From Daphnia pulex (Eukaryota > Arthropoda > Branchiopoda > Diplostraca > Daphniidae): a stretch of DNA of 64,000 bases. How positions within the stretch are numbered: position 1 is the first letter of the stretch; every line of letters starts with the position of its first letter. Positions 20,998 to 33,342 of the stretch are shown piece by piece. The position numbers and the translations under genes are program-made. Where the stretch lies: NCBI RefSeq assembly GCF_021134715.1, contig NC_060024.1:6262001-6326000 (forward strand). Reading direction: 5' to 3'. The notes beneath the pieces were generated by a model. The model searched no databases. It saw nothing but the letters and a program-made list of their open reading frames with translations, and had not been told where the DNA came from.

Positions 20998-22808
20998 TTT
21001 CATTTTCTGTGTTTTCTCCATTCATTTTTTTAAATTTTTCAAAATGTTTTTATTACGGTTTTTAAATCTTATTTTTCAAAATCGCCTGAATGAGTCAAAT
21101 AAATCGCGTGATCGGATCCTGTTTACCGAGTTTCTAGTTTCAATCGCCGTTGGCGCTAGAGTAGTTGTCACGCTCTTTTCGTTTTTGTGTTTACTCACAG
21201 GTTCGTACCGAGTTCAACGTTACGATTTGACAGATGGATAACAGATCGTTAACTATGCGTCACGGTGTTTTCGATTAATTTCGGTAAAAGAATGAAATGC
21301 AGTTAAGAATTCCGGCATGAAAAATGTTCAAATTTTCGCGTATAGCCTCCAATCGATTCAATTGTATTCGATAGCTTTTTATATACGAGTTTAGTTTCTT
21401 ATCTGCTCATCCCAAAAAAAAAATTTTAAGGTTAAAGAAGGTTTTACATTTCGGGGGGGAAAGTTAAAAATTAATTATCATCACACACGCACGTACATAC
21501 ACACAAACACACGAAGCCACACTGTTACGTAACAGCTTCAATAAAAACTAACAAAAAGGGAAAAGTTTGTTTATAAAGTGAAACTAGTTTTCTCTTTTCT
21601 TGTTAAAAAAAAGCCTCGTCTCAATTAGATTTTTTTCGCTGGAGGGAGAAAGTGTTAAAAGAGTGAAAATTAGCGATTGTTTCGAGTCATACAAAGCGCG
21701 TTCACAACAGGATGTGCGGGAAAAGGATTTGACACGGGAAAAGAAATTAGCGATAAAAGAAGCGGACAAATGTTGTGTACGTATGTTTTTCTTTCTGACC
21801 ATTGCTAAAAATGTTCCGTGTTAGTTGGGGCGGGGCGTGTGGAATGGGTGAGAAGAAAAGGTGATGTATCCATTTCATTTTGTATTTTTTTTTTGTTTTG
21901 TTTTAGAATTAATTTTTGGTATCATTATTGTTATTTTTTTTTTTCTCATCATTGTAAATATAGGAACAAGAAATGAAGAAGGACCAGATTAATGAGGGAG
22001 AAAATAGTACAGTATTTGATTAGCCTATTACATGTATATATAAGAGTCACTCAATTATTATGATTAAGGGTCAAAATAGAAAGAAGGAAATAAGCGAAAG
22101 AGAGAGAAAAGAGGAAAGAAAAGGGGCACTCTCTAAATCTTTTGACTCAACAATGCACTTGCCAGACGATGATGTGGCTCGTTTCACCGTGAGACAGTCC
22201 GCGGTAATCCTCATCATCGTCTTGACCTATTCATTTTTTTTTTTGTGTTTGAAATTTTTTTGGTTGAACACGTCGTTCAATACGTACGTCATTTTTGCGC
22301 GCGAACCACCACATCATCACATCATGACACCAGCAAAACAAGACACCAACCAAAACACCAACCCGCGCCAGTAGTCCGAATGTCACAATAAAAAAAACGA
22401 AAAAACAATAAAAAACAGAACAAAAAGAAAAAAAAAACATAAAAATCATAAATACAACAACGTGTAAAACTTTTGCACATGGAGGAAATATTGGGCACAT
22501 TCCACTAAAACCCAACCCGACAGTTAAGGACATGACAACGGACAAAAAAAAAAGCTCCTCACCGGAATGAAAAGTTGGCCAAAATGACATTTAAAAAGCA
22601 AAAATCACCCAATTCATTTTTGTTTTCTTTTTTAAATATAAAGAAAAGGGAATAATATATTTAAAGCTAAATTTTGGAATATCAATTATTTGACTTTGGG
22701 GGATGACAGTTTTGAGTACACGCCAGTCGACCATTGAGTTCAAATATGGAACCAAATCTTTTGTTTGTTTTCTTTTTCAATTTTCTAAGTTTATGGATTT
22801 TTTAGTTT
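20998..22808. other. 3' flanks of the SOD and JIP3-like genes
   Basis: Convergent gene ends with long poly-T/poly-A runs. Presumed 3' UTRs. A CA-rich tract occurs at 21481-21515. No coding sequence can be supported. Confidence 0.5.
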
Positions 22809-25800
22809 TTAGCAGTCGGACTCGCGAGAGGGTCGGCTGGTAGCGGGTAGTTGGATGGGCAGTGCGACTTGCCACACAATCAAATGGCTCGCCGTTTCCT
22901 GTAAGTCGTCCGGCTCTGCGCGCAACACCAAAAATCATACGACCGCAATTGGATTTTTGTGCTTTTTCTCTATTGTTTTGTTTTTTTTTTACTTTTGAAT
23001 GAAAATGACTCCCAACCCGTCAAGAAATTGTGTATGAAAGAATTCCCCAGGCTCTAGTTTTGGATAATTGCAAATTTAAATGAAAATGAAATTGGTTACC
23101 TTGACGGAAGTCGACGTAACCTTCTCCGCCGGATAAAACGAGCATCGATGTAGGACTCGGTGCCGACATGGTGGACCCCTGTTCGGACGGCTGGGCAACT
23201 TCGCAAGACGCGGCTGAGGCTCCACCTTGTCCTGGGAAATTAAAAAATTAAAAATGAACATTTTCAGAATTTAAGTGTTTTTGGTTATTGTACCTGGAAC
23301 AGCTACAAAGAACTTGACGGCATCTTTATGGCCGTGGAACGAAAGCTGCGCTTGGGCCATGGAGCAGTAAGGAATGAAACTACCGGCCACCACTCGATCC
23401 CTCGGGTCACTGCAAAATATGTTTGCCATCCAATGAAATTTTTTGAAAATTTAAATATCCGGAATATTGGAGGGTCACATACCTGTAGACGGAAGCACTG
23501 GAAGGAGGCTGAGATGTTGGCTCTTCCCCGCCCATTGAGGCTGGAGCGTTGATGGCTGCCGACTGGTTGTGATTGAGCGAAGACAAAATGTCTTTGATGA
23601 CGACCGGCTTGCCGCTGGCGCCGGAACTCTCCGAAAGCGGAACGGAGATGATGACTCCGTTGCCGGTGCCCATCCACAACCGCTGCAGGCTAATCATCAT
23701 CGACGTGATGCGGACGAAAGAAAAGCCCAACTTTCCTGTTCCTGTTTTTTTTTAGATTTTAATTGTCAATTTATTTCTTAAAATGAGTTGAATTTGATCC
23801 AATCTACCGAGCATTTTGGAGACGTAGGGTTCGACATCAACGTCCTGCAGGTGACGGAAATCGTGGGCATGGAAGAGTCGGATAGAAGAATCCAGCCGGA
23901 TTGAAATCCAGACTCCATCACCAGCCCAGCACAGCTGCCGAATTTGACTTTCCTTGCGTGGATGAGCTTCGAAACAAGTCTACAAAAAAATAATAATCAA
24001 ACAAATAAAAATAAAATTCCCAAGTTGGGATGGACGTGACATTTACTTCGACTCGAAGAGATTCAGGATCGATGACGGCAATCTTGTTGCGGAAGGCAGC
24101 CCAGACAGTCGAGTGGACTCTCGTCAGGCATCGAACGGCCACTGTGGGTGGGGCCAATTCTAAAAGCCAATAGGCCGACAAGTCCCACTCTCCATCGGTT
24201 GCCGAGCGGGCAAAGATGGCCACTTGACCGTTGGCCAGCGCGGCCAAAACTCTTCCACGAACATGTCTAATTTTTTTAAATAAAAAGAGAATTAAAACGA
24301 AATAGATAAAACAAATTTAAAACTGACATGATGGCCAGGACGGCATCGGGTAATTTGATGACACGCAGCGGTTTCTTCCAGTGGAGAACGGCTGAATGGA
24401 TGTACAGACGGCCGCATTGGCATCCCATCCAGACGGTGGCCAACGCCGTTGAAACCGGACCGAAATCTGCGATTCAAAACATATTGAATTAATAAATTCA
24501 AATTTTTTTAAATTTTCGAATCGAGTTTACTTTCACTAGATTCAGAAAGTCCATCTTTAATCACGTCACTCCAAGGTGGAATATTCCACGTGTTGCGGAA
24601 CGTTCGGTTCCGGGAAGCGGGTTGCTCCGGTTCCGAAATGGCGGCCTCTCCTATTGAATTAAAAGTGAGCGGATTACATTAAAAAAGGACAAACAAATCT
24701 CCCACCCAGAGGGTAAAAGAAACACAAATTCACGGTAAATGTGTGTATACCTTCGACAGAAACCATCCGCTTAGACAAAGTGGGTTGAAAGACTGGGTCG
24801 GGACACGCCCACGGAAAAATAAACAAATGAGGGGGGAATAAAAAAAAATAGAAGCACGAAATAAAAAAGTTAAACAAAACGGAAACGTCACGCACACGAT
24901 ATGATGAAATCGTCACGGACCAGTGAACGCAAACGTATAAAATGCACCAAAGCGGCAAATGAATGTCAACGATAACCGAGATTGTGTGTACTACTACATC
25001 AAAATATGGATTTTACCTTCGTCATTTTCCTTGGGGTTATCAAGCGGGTCGGAGCCGGCCACGCTACAGCTGACGAAACGGATACTACCAATAATGGCGT
25101 CACCTTTCGATGATGATCCATCGCCGTCGCTGCGCATCGAAGTCGGTTCTTCGTCGCCAATGATGTTGTTGTCGTCATCGTCGTCGTCTGCTCCTTTGGC
25201 GTCCGTCGACGACGTCGGTGGCACCGTTTCCTTCGGAGGCCCAAAGTCGTTGTCTTTCACTCCTGCAGGATTTTATTTACTTCATTAATATTCCAAGTAA
25301 TTGATCATTAAAATAATACCGGCAACGGTGGCGATGCAGAGAACGTTGGCGGCGTGAATGTCGAAAGTCAGGATGACGTCACCGGGCCGATTGGAATCAA
25401 TGACGTTGACTCGAGATTTACCTATCAACAAAAGAAATCAATGATTTTTGAGTTGGGAATGAATTAACCGCCTGAATTGATTTACAAGATTCACCAGTGG
25501 CCGAATTGATGATCCAGACCAAACTGGACAAGCGCCTCTCCCACATTTCGGCATCTTCACGTTCCCATTGGCTCTCGGCCAGTTCGGCCGCCAGCGTTTG
25601 AATGGCGTCCGATTTGTTGGCATCGTCTGAAATTTCATCGCCAATATGCAACGCTGTTGGGCCGGAATCACCCGGAAGCGGGTTGTAAAAGACGCTGGAG
25701 CCGACCATCGAGCCACCGTCTTTGGTCTGGCCGCCGGTTAAATCAATGCCAGCAGCGCACCAAATCTTCATTCCCGGCTCTTGATCCTCCAAAGGACGAC

Positions 25801-28800
25801 AGTAGACGGGCACAGGAACGCCGACGGTGGTCGATGCGATGGACACTCCTTTGGGAGGTGTCGCCGGAGGTGTTCCGGAAGCCATTGGAGCCGATCCGAT
25901 AGCAGGGGGCACGGGTTGACGTGATGGTAAAGACCAACCGTAGGCTTGAAGGCGCCCGTCTTGACGGCGGACGTGAGCCCTAACTCCCGGAGCATCCGGC
26001 CGGTCACTGTTCAACACGTTATCCTTGCGCCTGGGTGGTCGGGCTGGATCGCTGCCAAAACGAACTGGCGAACCGGGACCAACTTTGCCGCTTTGGGCGT
26101 GAAACTGAAGCGACGGAACAGTTTGAGATTGCCTTAGTAGAGTTGTTGGGTGCTGGCCGAGCTCACGTTCGTTGCCGGCGTTGAACAAGTTGCTGAAACT
26201 GAATTAGGAGGGTAAAAAATGTTGCAATGAATGAAAATAAGTCTTTTATTTCAAAAAATAGTAATAGGAACCTACAATTTCCAGACCGACTGTTTTTGAC
26301 GCTTGTCCGTCTCTTCCTGTTGTCCTGCGGCTTTCTGGGCGCGCAACATCTCGGTCCAGCGAACCTGAAAACCGCAACAAAAGAAAAAGGAAACTTTTAA
26401 CAATTTTTTTTCCACCAATGATTTAATAAAAAATTTTTTAGAGGTTACCGCTTCCTGGAGCTCCATCCAGCGTTCCTTGTACTGGTTACGCTCCATAAGT
26501 ACACGGGCCATTTCGACGCGGGTGAAACGCTTCCGTTGCGACAGTGGCACATCCTCTTCTTCTTCCGATTTGGCCGCTTTGCGAGCGTTTTCAATTTCCT
26601 CCCGGAGAGCCTTCACCTCGGCTTCCAGCTCGTCCGTCCGCAATCTCAAACGGGTCCGCATCGAATGCAGCGATCGGATTTCATCGCGAAGGATTTCTTG
26701 CTCGCTAGAAATTTTTAATTTAATAAAAATTCTTGTTGGTATTATTCCATGGGAATTACCTCGAGAGTTCGTCCACTTTGGCTATCAGATCATCTTTAAC
26801 AATATTGAGCGCGTTCCTAGAATATTACAAAATGGCAATTAGTTGAAAAATAAAAACATTTAAAATTCTGATTTTGAATAGAATAAATGAATATCTCACT
26901 TGGTTGCCAAAAGCTCGTTGTTCTCTGAAATGAGGTTCTCCACTTCTTTGCCCATGCCATAAAAATTATCCGTGACTAAAATTGCACAAAACATTCAATT
27001 AGAAAAATAAGAGGAAAACCGATACTTGAAGCTGGACACGATAAAAAAAATGAATGGAACAAAGCCAAAAAATGGGACACACTAAAACCAGCGGAAATGG
27101 TCAAGGATGGAGGAAAGTGAACGGACGGGAAATGGCGTGCAAAAATAAAAAAATACGAGAGAGAAAGAAGGACAAAAATAGCGACTCTTTTTACCTTTCT
27201 TCCTCCTCACATCCACATCCTCAACGTGATCTTCCAATTCCGGCTCGGAATCTTTAATTTGTGTGTACAATTTTGTTTTAAGAAATGTGTGTGAGGGTTT
27301 TGTTTTTCCATTCAGCCCAGAGTGAGAAGAGATTTCAAGATGAGCAAATAATCAAAGATAAAAAAAGAAAGAAAGAGAAATGTTTTGGCGTGTGTGCAAC
27401 CAATCAAAATACGTAAATAATAATAGACGCTAATAATTCACACCCAAAAACAACAAAGGGCAGCAAAAGAAATAACGGGCAGATGTCTGGAAACAAAATG
27501 AATTCGAGTTTTCTTTCTTTTCATTTCCACACCCGCAGACAGTCACCGTGAGAAAAAAAAACCAGCGACCGAAGAAAGGGGGTGGGAAAATGTGTGTGTA
27601 CGTATAAGTGTATATCTAAAGAAAAAGAAGAAACAAAAATACCTGACGAAGCAAACTCGCCCGGATGAACCCAGTTACCTGCGGAAACAGGAAACACGCC
27701 ATGAAAGAGCAGAGATAAGATAATAAGCGGCTTGACAATTCTTTGTATAAATACCCGTAATTTCACTAGAATCTTCCAGGATTGACGACTCTTGAAAACT
27801 AAGCTCTTGATAGAGCGTGTTACTCGATCGCTCCTCCCTGTAGGAAGGAAATTAGTAAATCATTTCGAATTAATCGACATTTAGCACGCAACAGGCTCGT
27901 ACTTTCGTTTCAGACTTTTGCCCTCGTGGTGAGGACTAGAAATGGCTTCGTCAAATTTCTTGAGCACGTTCGAATTCTTCTTCTCCGATGACGAGGACCA
28001 AACATCTCCTGGAACCAAGGAAATGAATGTCATAAACGTGTTGAATGACAATTTGATTGACACGAAATTATACTCTGATCCATTGTTCCGTTCTGTTCGA
28101 ATCCAGAGACGTCGCCAGACATTTCCAATTCCGAGTGCATGTCCATTTCGGTTTGAAGAGCGTTGGGTTGAGAAAGCGAGGATGGCGTTGTATTGATGCT
28201 GCTGGCCAAATCAGCCACTGGATTGGAAAAGAATTTTGAATTGCCAGGAGTCAGGACGGCATTTTCCAGTGAGATGAAACCAAAAGACAATGGCCCTGTA
28301 GATCTTTTTAAATGAAAAAATAAAAATCATCAATTTGCCAATTTTAGTAAATAGTATGACATTTCATACCTGATTATTTGATGAGGAGGTGTCAGATTGA
28401 CGTTCAGATTCCACGATTGCATTCCCGATTGTCTGGACGATAGTCCAGCGCCTTCTAGACGATCAGTTCCCAACAAACCTCTCGTTCTTTCCACATGATC
28501 CATGTGGACTTTCAACAATTCTGTGTATCTGTCATGAACTTTTGTAAATTCTTTCCTCATTTCATTTTCCTTCTCCTCCAGGCGAAACACTGTGGAAAAT
28601 AAAATTGAAAAAGGTGTCTGGATCAAACATGGTTTTAGTTTAATTGAATAATTACCATGATCAGTGGCGTTCTTTGCTTTGAGTTCCAACATCCTAACGA
28701 TAGATTCAAGACTCTCTACTTTGGCTTGCAAGCCTTTGTTTTCTTCTTCAGTCACATCCTCCAACTCCAAAAGTTTCTGTAGAAAAAAGACATTCAAAAT

Positions 28801-29209
28801 CCAGTTTTTAAAATTATAACAATAAAGAAGAAGGGCAACTAACAGAGTCTGTAGTCCTGCGTAACTGCTTTTCTCTCTCATACTGTGTCACCAACTGTTC
28901 ATTATCTTCCCTAAGAAGTTCTAGCTCCACTTCATGTTCTTGATTAGCTGTGTAGGCCAGGTCCAGACATTCCAGCATGTTGACAATGTTGGGCATAAGA
29001 TCCTGAAAGGTAAACACAGCATTAAGGTCAACAGCAAGAAGGAGGAAGTTGAATGATGTCGTCTTTTAATTGCTCACCTTGACTACATCCTCGTCGTACT
29101 TTTGAATCATACGCTGAAACTCCTGGTAAATGTTTCTGGCCAAAGTCTGAACTCTTTCAGACATGACGCTTTGCGAGTCTTCCGAGCCGTAAAGAGTCTC
29201 GCCCTCCAT
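22809..29209 (-). CDS. syd: JNK-interacting protein 3/4 (sunday driver, JIP3) motor adaptor, 24 exons
   Basis: Exons: 29078-29209, 28844-29002, 28656-28776, 28370-28589, 28074-28303, 27903-28008, 27755-27837, 27643-27678, 27195-27251, 26900-26975, 26760-26816, 26449-26704, 26276-26364, 25486-26198, 25320-25421, 25017-25262, 24531-24650, 24328-24466, 24047-24266, 23808-23979, 23483-23741, 23294-23409, 23100-23231, 22809-22915. The sum is 3948 nt (1315 aa), close to vertebrate JIP3. The RH1 domain and coiled coil are N-terminal ([20 protein letters not shown], then [14 protein letters not shown]). The RH2 region spans about 380-540 ([13 protein letters not shown], then [11 protein letters not shown]). 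The C-terminal half is a WD-like propeller ending GGEGYVDFR and SHLIVWQV. The family links kinesin-1 and dynein to vesicles and scaffolds JNK signalling in axons. Several in-phase small exons (e.g. 36 nt at 27643) look suited to alternative splicing. Confidence 0.95.
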
Positions 29210-30319
29210 TTTTTTAGTTCACGTTCTATCGTGATTATGCAATGGGGTTATGCGATGGAAAAAAATACACACACACACAATTGAGGAAAGAGTGAATACT
29301 CTCAACTCATCTCGCAATAGCTCGAATCCTATCAAACACGCACATTAGCAACACAGAGAAGTGAAAGCAGCGCAGAAATCCTCAACAACACACGGAGAAA
29401 CTTTTAAGCGTTCATTGACATTATGACTCGTCGCTACCAACACATACAGAAGAGAAAAAGTCTTTTTTTCATGGACTTGTGCGTCTTCTGCTGCTTCGTC
29501 AGCTGAGTCCGAAGGGCGTGTAGGGTTTCTAAAATGTGGATACCCAAACGCGGAAAGCTAAGCAACTACAACGAAAACCCTTCCATGCGGAACTGTAGTA
29601 TAAGTATTTGGGACTAGATTGTAGAAAAGCACTTTTCTTAAAGTTCCTTATCAATTACGTGAAATAGTTCTTATCAATTTTATGTAGTGATTCAAAGAAA
29701 ATGAATCCATACAAAATCTTCAATCCTTCCGGGGATAGAAACGCGCTAAAGTTAAAAGTTTCATGAAATGTTTGTTTTTAAAATTTTTATTTCGCCAAAT
29801 TTTCTACACTTTTAAGTGTTCTTTGATTGGACAACAAATTTGCTAATTTTTTTGTTTGCTTTCTGCATTGACGTTTTGGCGTTTTAGTTGTTCCACTTTT
29901 TAGTTGCCCAGAAAACCCGCAGATTAGAAAGTGACGACGTGTGAAGGAATAATAACCAGCAGAGGATAACAAATGTGTCTCGGTGTGTATGTAAAGAAAC
30001 ACTGCCCCCACCCACCCTATATCATATGCTCTGCTGGACGTTACTATACACATCGCTCTATCCGTCAACCAACCGGCCGAAATAATCCCCCAACGTGTCG
30101 AAAAAGGGGGAAACATTCAGCTAATGTCCATATAAGGAGCTCTTATTTGAAATACAATCGCTTTCGATCTGTAATACTAGACACGAGGTATTAGCTCCCT
30201 ATGCTTAATGTAGCACGTAATAAAAATAGACGGGATCGCATTAGTCGGATTGTCTTACACATTTCTTGTATTATTGAAAACGACATGTCATCATGTAACA
30301 TTTAGTGAATTAGATTCGA
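29210..30319. other. Upstream region of the JIP3-like gene
   Basis: Promoter and leader of the minus-strand JIP3-like gene by position, then the 3' flank of the next minus-strand gene. Short CA repeats occur at 29267-29280. No gene or clear TATA box is supported. Confidence 0.45.
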
Positions 30320-31312
30320 TTAAGTCTGACCGAAGGTAGGCGAGTACATCAATCCAGCAGTAGCGAAACACTTGTCGTAAACGTGTCGGTTAAAGTCGGT
30401 GCAAACTTGGCAGGATTTTCCGGCAACGTCCGTCTTGACCGTGAACAAGCGGATGGCCCTTTCGATTTTGTCAAAGATGTTGTCCAACTCCCGTGGATTC
30501 CAGTAATGGTAAACGATTTCCGGCAGCCAGCCCCTCATCTGGAAAAACTCTCGACCTTGCCGGAAGTAAAACTGGTCGTCGGCCGCTTCCGTTTGCGGCT
30601 CCAGGATCAAATGGTTGGACATGACGCACTGGACGTATTGGTAGCGATCCTGGCAGAAACTGCAGGTGGTGTTGTGGGCCGTATTGGCGGCGGAGCTGCT
30701 GCACCTGTGGACGAATCCCGCCAACGCCCACGGCTCGATCGATTCGTCCAATAAAGTCGTGACGACAATCAGCCGTGATTTCGAAAGCGGCGGGTACATG
30801 TTGAGCCATTCCGACACTGTTTTCGTGTCCCGTATGCCGTTGAGAAACATTTCGATGGGCGGCGGTGGTCGACGAGTTGGGCAAGGTGGAGCTGGCCGGC
30901 ATGTTCCACTAGGACAGGGCATGGCTTCCGGACAGGGTTCCCTCGGAGGAGCTGGTGTCGTGAAACAAGGAGGCGTCGATGATGGAATGCAAGGTCTTGG
31001 TTTGCATGTGACGACTGGGCAAGATGCTGCCACCAAAGTCGGACAAGAAGTTTTACCAGCAAGAGCGTCGAGCTGGTTAGATGCGATTTGGGCCATTTCC
31101 TTGACAGCTGCGATGACGTTTCCATTAGATCCGGAATGATTATTAGTGCGCCAGCCGTAAACTGCATAAACCGTTCCGCCCGAAATGGTCACCAGGGCGA
31201 CATAGACCAGCAGGACAAACAATCCAATTGCCAATTTGCTCACTTCCACTTCTGTCCCGTCATCATCAATGGAAGGCGTTTGCTTGAAATTCGCTTTATT
31301 GTTCATTTTCAA
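30320..31312 (-). CDS. Single-exon type II membrane protein with Pro/Cys-rich stalk (330 aa), function unknown
   Basis: One intronless frame. A short cytoplasmic N-terminus (acidic SIDDDGTEVE) precedes one membrane span at about 27-53 (LAIGLFVLLVYVALVTISGG). An extracellular stalk at about 88-150 is dominated by Pro and Cys-Pro pairs (CKPRPCIPSSTPPCF, EPCPEAMPCPSGTC). The C-terminal domain (about 155-330) holds a CSFCQDRYQYVQC motif, repeated aromatic/acidic segments and CQVCTDFNRHVYDKC. There is no classical signal peptide, so type II topology is inferred. I do not recognise the family. A second Met two codons later is an alternative start. A TATA box lies 37 bp upstream. Confidence 0.8.
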   Translation of the reverse strand: MKMNNKANFKQTPSIDDDGTEVEVSKLAIGLFVLLVYVALVTISGGTVYAVYGWRTNNHSGSNGNVIAAVKEMAQIASNQLDALAGKTSCPTLVAASCPVVTCKPRPCIPSSTPPCFTTPAPPREPCPEAMPCPSGTCRPAPPCPTRRPPPPIEMFLNGIRDTKTVSEWLNMYPPLSKSRLIVVTTLLDESIEPWALAGFVHRCSSSAANTAHNTTCSFCQDRYQYVQCVMSNHLILEPQTEAADDQFYFRQGREFFQMRGWLPEIVYHYWNPRELDNIFDKIERAIRLFTVKTDVAGKSCQVCTDFNRHVYDKCFATAGLMYSPTFGQT

Positions 31313-31348
31313 TAGAGTTGCAGTAGAGGGAGGTGTATACGAGGGAGC

Positions 31349-31356
31349 TTTATATA
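31349..31356 (-). promoter_or_regulatory. TATA box of the type II membrane protein gene
   Basis: Minus-strand TATATAAAGC. The sequence about 30 bp downstream (CTACTGC) is a plausible initiator just before the start codon. Confidence 0.65.
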
Positions 31357-31936
31357 GACTTGGATGGTATAGAACAGGGTTGGCAAGGGGTCTCGGTCGT
31401 CTGACGTCAACGTTTTCTATATTTGATTGAAAATTTAATCGAATAAGTGCAAGTTAATACTTTTGTTGACATTTTTACCCATAAAGTTCAATCAATAATA
31501 ATGGTATTAACCAGTCAGTTATTGATTTACGACCTACTTTTCGTTGTAAGGACTCGCTGAGATTATGGCCTATCAGGTTTCGCCGTATTCTGCAACAGAG
31601 TATTCCAGTACAGCGTACGGTTTTTTGCGTTATTAGTTCGTTTCATTCTAAATATAGGCCTGCTAAAAACAATTGGCTAATGTTTCTGTATGGCTTCACT
31701 TTGGAAACGCACTAAAACTATGTACGTATAGTATCAAAATCATCGATCCAGGAAAAATGAAATCGGATCTTCTATTCCTCCTAAAAATTCAAAACGGCAC
31801 TGTATTTCAATCAATTATTTATTTAGTGAATCATTTTATTTTATTTAACACTATACGTGTTTAAACGTTCTTTTTCAGTACAAGTTATGTCGCAACTTTT
31901 ATTAGCTTTGCATGATATTTCCTAACTAGGTTAGTC
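31357..31936. other. No gene seen
   Basis: AT-rich spacer between the membrane-protein gene and the first receptor-array tail. Confidence 0.5.
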
Positions 31937-32110
31937 AGGGGATCAGTAGTGTATGGTCTGCCAAAGTCGTAACAATTGGTGACGCAGACTTCAATCATTT
32001 CGAATGAATCAATCAACTCGTCATTTCCCCTTTGACCTAGAAGAATCATACAGTTGATAGGAATCATAGTGCATTATGTATCTTTTGACAAAGCGATTGT
32101 GACTGATGTT
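31937..32110 (+). repeat. Receptor-array tail repeat, copy 1 (no gene attached)
   Basis: Begins GGGGATCAGTAGTGTATGGT, continues with the GACGCAGACTTCAATCA and CTCGTCATTTCCCC blocks, and ends near the GTTTTCGCTTCCC segment. The same tail follows the receptor units at 35719, 40731, 41466 and (degenerate) 42480. A complete receptor unit once upstream of this copy appears lost. Confidence 0.8.
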
Positions 32111-32190
32111 TTCGCTTCCCGTCAACTGCACCAAACACATTTATTAATCTCCTCATAAGTGCCAAATCAAGTTTTAACAGTGCTTGACGA

Positions 32191-32880
32191 AAAAGCAGTT
32201 AATGTTCTTTTATTCTGTGATTGTCTCAATTTGAGTGTGAATTTATTTAGACGGGAAATACTATTGCGCTGTATTTTTGTGTTCTACCCGAGTCCAGATA
32301 TAGCAAATATAAGCAACGGGCGGCAACGGGTTCTTACAAAACCCACCAGGTTTTTTTTTTGTGCGGGAATTTTTTTTTGTTTTGAAAAGGTGCGCTCATT
32401 ATTCAAATTTTTATTAAATTATTATTATAATTTTCATTAAATATTTATGTCCGGGTTGTCACTTTTTGAAGAAACGACGAAATCTGATTTTATTGAATGT
32501 TGTCGTCGTCAAAATTCTGCCAACATTCAGACGACAGAGGAAATTTTCAGTGATGTTTGACATCGACTGCATGATAGACTACTTCAGTCACAATAATAAT
32601 TATAAATAAATGATTATAGTTCATAAAAAAGCTGTTAATGTTCTTTTATCTGGTAATTCGTCTCTAATTTAAACTTGAATACAAACGGGAAATAATAACG
32701 CTGTATTTTAATGTGTCTGCCAGATGTCTACACACAGCGGATTATTAACGGTTCGTACAAAATCCACCAGGTTCCTTTCTATATGAGGGAGAATATTATT
32801 TTGGAAAAGACGCGCTCGTTATTTAAACATTTGAAGTAGTGACGTTTGTGATTGCTTTGCGGGCCACTTTGTCATTTTTC
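32191..32880 (+). repeat. Receptor-array spacer block, two tandem degenerate copies
   Basis: Two copies (about 32191-32440 and 32630-32880) share GTTAATGTTCTTTTAT, the ACGGGAAATA segment and a CCACCAGGTT block. The same block recurs at 36069-36140, 37511-37580 and 41782-41870. It is a spacer of the duplicating receptor unit. Confidence 0.7.
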
Positions 32881-33342
32881 AGAGAAACGATGACATTTAA
32901 CGCATTTAACTTTAGAAATAAAATCTTATTCTGTTGCTGTCGTAACATGCTATAGAACGAAAATACCAACATGAGGGGGGGCGGAGCACTCTTTGAATTT
33001 CTAAATGTAGACTGCAAGTGTCATCATTAAAAATTGACCACAAATTGAGCTGAAATAAAAGACACTGATGTCGATGATCTACCCAAAAAAAATTTTCTTC
33101 TGACGCAATTGGGTTTCATTTTAAAATAAAAGTCAAATGTAGTTGCGAAGTCTAAGTCAGTGCGGTTGTTACGAAGTCTACTCTACACACCTCTCTCTGA
33201 TTTGCATGTACTAAAACTAAAGCTTTATCCTGCTGGCGCATTAATAACCACAAGCGAACGTATATTAAGGTAAATTGCAACTGCAGCAGAAAATGATTGT
33301 TAAACATTTTAAAATTATTTTGTAATTTATTTTCAAGCGAAG

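Noticed and set aside
22231-22590. 119-codon minus-strand open stretch downstream of the JIP3-like gene
   Set aside because: Phe/Val low-complexity translation of poly-T tracts in a presumed 3' UTR, with no domain.
24752-24770. Possible 19-nt microexon of the JIP3-like gene (CGGATGGTTTCTGTCGAAG between AG and GT)
   Set aside because: Including it breaks the reading frame. Joining 25017 directly to 24650 keeps the frame and the family alignment.
25418-25485. Continuation of the large JIP3 exon past TCTTGTAAATC
   Set aside because: The frame runs open by chance. The next exon starts with the same GTAAATC and restores the conserved NVID segment, so a splice is preferred.
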